A stretch of DNA of 24,807 nt, from the NCBI GenBank assembly GCA_036555125.1, contig DATBLY010000104.1, positions 1 to 24,807 of the forward strand, in the 5' to 3' direction. The DNA is from DATBLY01 sp036555125 (GTDB lineage: Bacteria > Actinomycetota > UBA4738 > HRBIN12). The position numbers were made by a program, and so were the translations under genes. Positions 20,761 to 24,807 of this stretch are shown here, one piece after another. The notes under the pieces were generated by a model. The model ran no database searches. It saw only the letters and a list, made by a program, of their open reading frames with translations, and was not told where the DNA came from. How positions within the stretch are numbered: the first letter of the stretch is position 1; each line of letters starts with the position of its first letter.

Positions 20761-21684
20761 CTATCCCGTGCGCAATCCGTGGGCGTCGAGCCAGGTGCGC
20801 GCGACCTCGGCCATCGGCGCACCGGCATCGACGGCCGCGTTCAGCCCGCGCAGCGTCTGCGTGTCGAGGACCGCCGCGATCGCGTCGAGCGCCTCGCCCA
20901 GCTCCGGGCCGAACCGCTCGAGGGCGTCGGTTCGGACGACCGGCGTGACGTTCTCCGCGGGTTGGAGGTGGCGGTCGTCGGCCAGCAGCACGAAGCCGCG
21001 CCGTTCGATCGTGCCGTCGGTCGTGAACAACAGACCCACGTCGATCGCGCCCGACAACAGGCCCTCCAAGGTGAGCGGACCCCCGGCGTCGAGGGCCAGG
21101 AACCCACCGAACCGCAGCCCGTAGACCTCCTCGAGGCCACGCAGGCAGAGCCGGCGCGTCGGACACTCGGCCGGCCCCCCGAGGGTCAGCTCGTCGGCGT
21201 GCGGGATCAGGTCGGTCAGGGCGTGCAGGTCCAGGCGCGAGGCCGTGTCGGCCGTGACCACGAACCCGTTCTGGTCCTGGGCCAGCGCCGGCGCGAGGGC
21301 GGACAACCCGCGGTCGGCGAGCACGCCCCGCAGGCGCAGCAGCGTCGGCGTCGCCTCCGCCGACGGGCTGCCGCCCAGGTAGGCGAGGGCGCTCCCCACG
21401 TACTCCGGGACCAGCTCGATCAGGCCGCGCTGGAGCGCCGGGAGGACGAGCTCGCGCGGACCGAGCGCGAACCGGCGCACGACGCGGATCCCGTGACCCT
21501 CGAGGGCCTGCGCGTACAGCTCCCCGAGGAGCGCGCTCTCGGGGAAGTCGAACGAGCCGATCGTGACCGCGCCGTCGCCGAGCGCGGAGGCGGGCGGCGC
21601 CGAGCCGGAGCGCGCGCAACCCGCGGCGAGCACGATCGTGCACAGGATCGCCGAGACGCTCGTGCGGCCGGAACGACGTGCCAT
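20761..21684 (-). CDS. Glycine betaine/osmoprotectant-type ABC substrate-binding lipoprotein (orphan)
   Basis: 307 residues. Signal peptide and clear lipobox LAAGC (Cys23), so it is tethered outside the membrane. The mature protein matches the OpuAC/ProX family: VTIGSFDFPESALLGELYAQALEGHGIRVVRR (about 41-72), RELVLPALQRGLIELVPEYVGSALAYLGG, then DQNGFVVTADTASRLDLHALTDLIPHADELTLGGPAECPTR, and a C-terminal half with DVGLLFTTDG and FVLLADDRHLQPAENVTPVVR. It binds quaternary amines or related compounds in homologues; the ligand here is unproven. No ATPase or permease gene is nearby, so it is orphan. ATG 21684 follows a -10 box by 6 bases; the upstream open frame is antisense to ribF. First gene of the minus-strand operon. 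Confidence 0.88.
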   Translation of the reverse strand: MARRSGRTSVSAILCTIVLAAGCARSGSAPPASALGDGAVTIGSFDFPESALLGELYAQALEGHGIRVVRRFALGPRELVLPALQRGLIELVPEYVGSALAYLGGSPSAEATPTLLRLRGVLADRGLSALAPALAQDQNGFVVTADTASRLDLHALTDLIPHADELTLGGPAECPTRRLCLRGLEEVYGLRFGGFLALDAGGPLTLEGLLSGAIDVGLLFTTDGTIERRGFVLLADDRHLQPAENVTPVVRTDALERFGPELGEALDAIAAVLDTQTLRGLNAAVDAGAPMAEVARTWLDAHGLRTG

Positions 21685-21690
21685 CGCGGA

Positions 21691-21696
21691 ACCGTA
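21691..21696 (-). promoter_or_regulatory. -10 box (TACGGT), leaderless promoter of the minus-strand envelope operon
   Basis: On the minus strand TACGGT ends 6 bases before the ATG at 21684. It shares the 88-base divergent gap with the ribF promoter. No ribosome site is seen before the ATG. Confidence 0.5.
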
Positions 21697-21759
21697 CCTG
21701 CCCGGGCCCAGGTCGGGCCTCCAGCGGCCACGCGCTCGGGGCCGGCGGAGGCGGTTCGG

Positions 21760-21765
21760 TACGCT
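21760..21765 (+). promoter_or_regulatory. -10 box (TACGCT), leaderless promoter of ribF
   Basis: TACGCT ends 7 bases before the ribF ATG at 21773; no ribosome site precedes the ATG. The weak -35 region is GC-rich. Confidence 0.5.
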
Positions 21766-21772
21766 GCGCCGC

Positions 21773-22714
21773 ATGCGGGTCGTGCAGGCGGACGCGGACG
21801 TCGCCCTCGACGAGGTATCCGCCGTCGTGACCGTCGGGTTCTTCGACGGCGTCCACCTCGGGCACCGCGCCGTGCTCGGTCGCACGGTCGAGGCGGCCCG
21901 CGAGCGACGCGCGCGACCGGTCGCGATCACGTTCGATCGCCACCCGCGCGAGGTCCTCACGCCGGGCAAGGAGCCGCGCTTGTTGACCACGGTGGAGCGC
22001 AAGGCCGCGCTGATCGCGGAGACGGGTATCGAGGCGCTCGTCGTGATCCCCTTCACCGCCGCGTTTTCGCAGATCCCGGCCGAGCGGTTCGTGCGCGACG
22101 TCCTCGTGGGCGGTGTGCACGCCCGGCACGCGGTGATGGGCGCGAACTTCACGTTCGGCCACCGCGCCCTCGGCACCGTCGACGTGCTCCCGGCGATGGG
22201 TGCGCCGTACGGACTCACCGCCGAGGGCGTGGGCCTGCTCGAGGTGGATGGCCGGACCGTCTCGTCGTCGTCGGTCCGCGAGGCGCTCGGGGCCGGCGAC
22301 CTCGACTGGCCGCGCGTCGCGCTCGGCCGCCGCTTCACGCTGGACGGCGAGGTCGTTTCGGGACACGGCCGCGGCGCCGGGCTCGGCTTCCCGACGGCGA
22401 ACCTGCGGACGTGGCCGCGCCTCCTGCTCCCCGGGCAGGGGATCTACGCGGGGGTCGCCGAGCTCGACGGCACGCGGTACCGGGCGGCGATCGACGTCGG
22501 GACGAACCCGACCTTCGGGGTCGAGCCGCTGCACGTGGAGGCGTTCCTGCTCGATTTCGAGGATCGAGACCTGCGCGGGCGACCGATCGCGATCGAGTTC
22601 TGGGCCCGGCTGCGCGACGAGGTCAAGTACGATGCGGTCGACGACCTGATCGCCGCGATCGCGGACGACGTGCGCCGGACGCGGGCGATCGTTCCCGACG
22701 CCGAGACCAGCTGA
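21773..22714 (+). CDS. ribF: Bifunctional riboflavin kinase/FAD synthetase
   Basis: 313 residues. RibF makes FMN from riboflavin and then FAD, in the cytosol. The N-terminal nucleotidyltransferase has GFFDGVHLGH (22-31) and FDRHPREVLTP, then RFVRDVLVGGVHARHAVMGANFTFGHRALG and SSSSVREAL. The C-terminal kinase has GRGAGLGFPTANL with GFPTAN at 205-210, and IYAGVAELDGTRYRAAIDVGTNPTFG. ATG 21773 is at the end of a -10 box spacing and the typical start. Usually truB precedes ribF directly; here the minus-strand operon separates them. Confidence 0.97.
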   Translation: MRVVQADADVALDEVSAVVTVGFFDGVHLGHRAVLGRTVEAARERRARPVAITFDRHPREVLTPGKEPRLLTTVERKAALIAETGIEALVVIPFTAAFSQIPAERFVRDVLVGGVHARHAVMGANFTFGHRALGTVDVLPAMGAPYGLTAEGVGLLEVDGRTVSSSSVREALGAGDLDWPRVALGRRFTLDGEVVSGHGRGAGLGFPTANLRTWPRLLLPGQGIYAGVAELDGTRYRAAIDVGTNPTFGVEPLHVEAFLLDFEDRDLRGRPIAIEFWARLRDEVKYDAVDDLIAAIADDVRRTRAIVPDAETS

Positions 22715-22724
22715 GGACCCTCCC

Positions 22725-23810
22725 ATGACCGGTCGCCACGCCCGCAGCGCTCCCTTCCCGTTCTGGGTGCTGCTCGTGCTGATCGCCCTCGTCGGCGTCG
22801 GGATGATGACGGCCTCGGCGATGGCCGGACGGGACGGGGGTGCGGCGGCGCGGGGGCCCGGAGCCGGGGGAGCCGCCCCACTCGGAGGGACCGGACCCAG
22901 CGGGACGACCCCGGAGCCCACCCCGTCGCCTTCGCCGACCCCATCTCCCGAGCCGAAGGGGACGATCGTCATCCACGGCACCGGGGACGTGAGCCTGGAC
23001 CCGAGCTACCTGCCGGTGTTCGTATCGCAGGGCTACCGATGGGCATGGTCCGGGCTGGGGGGCGTGTTCCGCCGCGATGACCTCACCGTGATCAACCACG
23101 AATGTCCGTCGACCGACATCGTCGCGCCCATCCCGAAGGAGTTCAACTTCCGGTGCGACCCGGACGCCCTCCCCTCGGCCCTCGCCGCCGGGGTCGACGT
23201 CGGCAACCTCGCGAACAACCACGGCTACGACCAAGGCCCTCGAGGCCTGCTCGACTCGATCGCGAACCTCCGCGAGGCGGGGATCGCGCCGGTCGGTGCC
23301 GGGCGGAACGAGCGAGCCGCGGAGCGGCCCGCGGTCTTCGAGCTGAAGGGATGGACGGTCGCGGTCGTCGGCTTCGGCGAGGTGCTCGACCCGCTGAACC
23401 AGACGGCCGGGCCCCACAAGCCGGGTACGGCGACCGGCCACAGCCTGAAGCTCAAGCTCCGGGCGATCCGAGCGGCGGACGTGCTCGCGGACATCGTGGT
23501 CGTCGCGATCCACTGGGGCGTCGAGCTCGATACCGAACCCCGCGACTACCAGATCCGCGAGGGCCACGCGATGATCGACGCCGGGGCGGACGTGATCTTC
23601 GGGCACCACTCGCACCGGTTGCAGCCGATGAGCATGTACCACGGCCGGCCGATCTTCTGGGGCCTCGGCAACTTCGTGTGGCCGGCGTTCTCGGTCGAGG
23701 GCTCGACGACGGCCGTGGCCGAGGTCACCGTCGGGCCGAAGGGGCGGTTCCACGGGCGCCTGCTGCCGACGCGGATCGTCTCGGACGGGCACCCGGTGCT
23801 GTCCGACTAG
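22725..23810 (+). CDS. CapA-family (PGA_cap) metallophosphatase-like protein, membrane anchored
   Basis: 361 residues. N-terminal membrane helix at 13-33, a Gly/Pro/Ser linker to about 78, then a calcineurin-like metallophosphatase domain of the CapA/PgsA type: GTGDVSLD (Asp88), INHECP (Asn124, Glu126), NLANNHGYD (161-169), AGIAPVGAG, VVAIHWGVELD and GADVIFGHHSHRLQP. Homologues act in poly-gamma-glutamate capsule formation or have unknown substrates; the rest of a capsule operon is absent, so I do not claim that product. Probably exported and anchored. It starts 10 bases after the ribF stop, so co-transcription is likely, and it separates ribF from rpsO, which are often adjacent. Confidence 0.9.
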   Translation: MTGRHARSAPFPFWVLLVLIALVGVGMMTASAMAGRDGGAAARGPGAGGAAPLGGTGPSGTTPEPTPSPSPTPSPEPKGTIVIHGTGDVSLDPSYLPVFVSQGYRWAWSGLGGVFRRDDLTVINHECPSTDIVAPIPKEFNFRCDPDALPSALAAGVDVGNLANNHGYDQGPRGLLDSIANLREAGIAPVGAGRNERAAERPAVFELKGWTVAVVGFGEVLDPLNQTAGPHKPGTATGHSLKLKLRAIRAADVLADIVVVAIHWGVELDTEPRDYQIREGHAMIDAGADVIFGHHSHRLQPMSMYHGRPIFWGLGNFVWPAFSVEGSTTAVAEVTVGPKGRFHGRLLPTRIVSDGHPVLSD

Positions 23811-23832
23811 GACGGACCAGCATCGCCGCTGG

Positions 23833-23838
23833 TAGCCT
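23833..23838 (+). promoter_or_regulatory. -10 box (TAGCCT) of rpsO
   Basis: TAGCCT fits TANNNT and ends 12 bases before the rpsO ATG, in the 40-base gap after the CapA gene. Leader of about 5 bases predicted; no ribosome site. No clear -35. Confidence 0.45.
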
Positions 23839-23850
23839 GGGTGGCTGACC

Positions 23851-24120
23851 ATGACGCTCACCAAGGAAGCCAAGACCCAACTGATCGAGGAGCACGCCCG
23901 TTCCGCGGGCGACACAGGCTCCGCCGAGGTCCAGGTCGCGGTGCTGACGCAGCGCATCGCCGAGCTGACCGAGCACCTGAAGACCCACAAGCAGGACCAC
24001 GCCTCCCGCCGCGGACTGCTGAAGATGGTGGGCCGGCGCCGGCGCCTCCTCGAGTACCTGAAGGGCCAGGACATCGAGCGGTACCGCGACCTGATCGCGA
24101 AGCTCGGGCTCCGGCGATAG
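23851..24120 (+). CDS. rpsO: 30S ribosomal protein S15
   Basis: 89 residues, the standard length. S15 binds 16S rRNA helices 20-22 early in assembly of the small subunit platform. Sequence marks: SAGDTGSAEVQVAVLTQRIAELTEHLKTHKQDHASRRGLLKMVGRRRRLLEYLK, complete and unmodified. ATG 23851 follows a -10 box. It precedes pnp as in most bacteria, where S15 commonly represses its own translation by binding its leader; no such leader is evident upstream here because the predicted one is very short. Confidence 0.97.
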   Translation: MTLTKEAKTQLIEEHARSAGDTGSAEVQVAVLTQRIAELTEHLKTHKQDHASRRGLLKMVGRRRRLLEYLKGQDIERYRDLIAKLGLRR

Positions 24121-24197
24121 GCAACGCGCGCGGCCCGGCCGCCGAAGGAGGGATGCGAACGACCTGACCCCGTCCCGGGAGGCGACGACGACGAGGT

Positions 24198-24254
24198 CGG
24201 TTATCAGTAGCGAGCCCCCGAACCACGCGCTCGGAGGCCCACCACTGACAACTG
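24198..24254 (+). ncRNA. Candidate structured element in the rpsO-pnp leader (imperfect stem-loop)
   Basis: CGGTTATCAGT (24198-24208) can pair with ACTGACAACTG (24244-24254) with one mismatch and one wobble, and inside this CGAGC (24211-24215) pairs with GCTCG (24229-24233). The pairing is unusually AT-rich for the window. The 208-base gap between rpsO and pnp contains no gene. In enteric bacteria RNase III cleaves a stem in the pnp leader so PNPase can autoregulate; this stem could be the analogue (inference). No energies computed. Confidence 0.5.
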
Positions 24255-24282
24255 GCCGACACCCCGGCGCCTCCATCCGCGA

Positions 24283-24302
24283 TCGGACGCAGCCGCGTCC
24301 GA
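24283..24302 (+). promoter_or_regulatory. Hairpin just upstream of the pnp ribosome site
   Basis: TCGGACGC, loop AGCC, GCGTCCGA is a perfect 8-base stem. It ends 9 bases before AAGGAGG (24312-24318), the ribosome site of pnp. It lacks a T-run, so a terminator is not supported. Together with the larger stem before it, it makes the pnp leader highly structured. Confidence 0.5.
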
Positions 24303-24328
24303 CGAACGCCCAAGGAGGCAACCGGCCG

Positions 24329-24807
24329 ATGGCCACCACCACCAGCAAGTCCTGGTCCTTCGGGAACCAGACCCTGTCGTTCGAGGCGGGCAAGCTCGCC
24401 CCGCTCGCCGACGGCGCCGCCGTCGTCACGTACGGCGAGACCCAGGTGCTCGCAACCTGCGTCAGCTCGAACCCCCGCGAGGGGATCGACTTCTTCCCCC
24501 TCACGATCGACGTCGAGGAGCGGATGTACGCGGCCGGGAAGATCCCCGGCAGCTTCTTCCGCCGCGAGGGACGGCCCTCCGAGACGGCGATCCTCACGGC
24601 GCGCCTGATCGACCGTCCGCTCCGTCCGACCTTCCGGGACGGCTACCGCGACGAGGTCCAGGTCGTCATCACCGTCCTCGGCGTCGACGGCGAGAACCCC
24701 TACGACATCCCGGCGATGAACGGAGCCTCGCTCGCGACGTGCCTCGCCGGGCTGCCGTTCGACGGCCCCGTCGGCGCGGTCCGCGTGGCCCTGATCGACG
24801 GCGAGTG
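24329..24807 (+). CDS. pnp: Polyribonucleotide nucleotidyltransferase, 5' part (3' end outside window)
   Basis: PNPase degrades RNA 3' to 5' by phosphorolysis and is part of RNA decay complexes. The first 159 residues are present. N-terminal RNase PH domain patterns: SFGNQTLSFEAGKLAPLADGAAVVTYGETQVLATCV, FFPLTIDVEERMYAAGKIPGSFFRREGRPSETAILTARLIDRPLRPTF, ending AMNGASLATCLAGLPFDGPVGAVRV. ATG 24329 is chosen because AAGGAGG lies 10 bases upstream, the best ribosome site in the window. The start agrees with actinobacterial homologues. KH and S1 domains would lie beyond the window edge. Confidence 0.97.
   Translation, partial: MATTTSKSWSFGNQTLSFEAGKLAPLADGAAVVTYGETQVLATCVSSNPREGIDFFPLTIDVEERMYAAGKIPGSFFRREGRPSETAILTARLIDRPLRPTFRDGYRDEVQVVITVLGVDGENPYDIPAMNGASLATCLAGLPFDGPVGAVRVALIDGE

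Noticed and set aside
19309..22728. Forward frame of 1139 codons antisense to the envelope operon
   Set aside because: Arg/Asp/Glu-rich shadow without recognisable motifs; the minus-strand genes carry clear family motifs and lipobox signals.
24145..24167. AAGGAGG followed by a 4-codon frame (ATG CGA ACG ACC TGA) after rpsO
   Set aside because: The ribosome site touches the ATG with almost no spacing and the peptide has no informative content; probably chance.

Overview
High-GC chromosomal DNA (around 70% GC by eye) from what looks like an actinobacterium. The core gene order (dxr, rseP, ispG, proS, rimP, nusA, ylxR, infB, ylxP, rbfA, nrnA, truB, ribF, rpsO, pnp) is the actinobacterial/Gram-positive housekeeping block. 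GTG starts, GTGA/ATGA stop-start overlaps and TANNNT -10 boxes a few bases from start codons fit Actinomycetota. I cannot name the genus. The tight spacing and the additions to the block suggest a deep-branching or uncultivated lineage (inference). No mobile element, CRISPR array, tRNA or rRNA gene is visible. No gene-free stretch exceeds 300 bases; the longest is the 261 bases between trpE and proS, which hold a trp attenuator.

Layout. 1-1778: 3' part of dxr (MEP isoprenoid pathway) and the site-2 protease rseP. 1897-4384: a response regulator, a sensor kinase and a YjbQ-family protein, each overlapping the next by 4 bases and placed between rseP and ispG. 4430-5539: ispG, followed by a perfect 25-base inverted repeat. 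5635-6657: a conserved secreted protein of unknown function. 6691-8962, minus strand: a complete trp regulatory unit (TTGACA promoter, 22-codon leader peptide with Trp-Val-Trp, mutually exclusive hairpins, terminator) driving trpE and trpG. 9036-10742: proS. 10784-11068: small conserved protein. 11106-17770: the translation/transcription operon rimP-nusA-ylxR-infB-ylxP-rbfA-nrnA-truB, with a terminator-like hairpin in the rimP leader. 17751-21684, minus strand: four coupled envelope genes (orphan osmoprotectant-type binding lipoprotein, membrane protein joining a degenerate PAP2 region to a kinase-like domain, small lipoprotein, intact PAP2 phosphatase). 21773-23810: ribF and a CapA-family protein. 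23851 to the end: rpsO, a structured leader, and the 5' part of pnp.

How it works together. Most genes serve translation (ProS, RimP, IF2, RbfA, TruB, S15), transcription and RNA decay (NusA, NrnA, PNPase), or isoprenoid/flavin supply (Dxr, IspG, RibF). Added to this core are a signalling unit, tryptophan synthesis under attenuation, and a cell-envelope cluster. The most notable items are the trp attenuator, the degenerate-PAP2/kinase fusion operon, the repeated -10-to-start spacing that implies leaderless mRNAs, and the 25-base palindrome upstream of the secreted protein.
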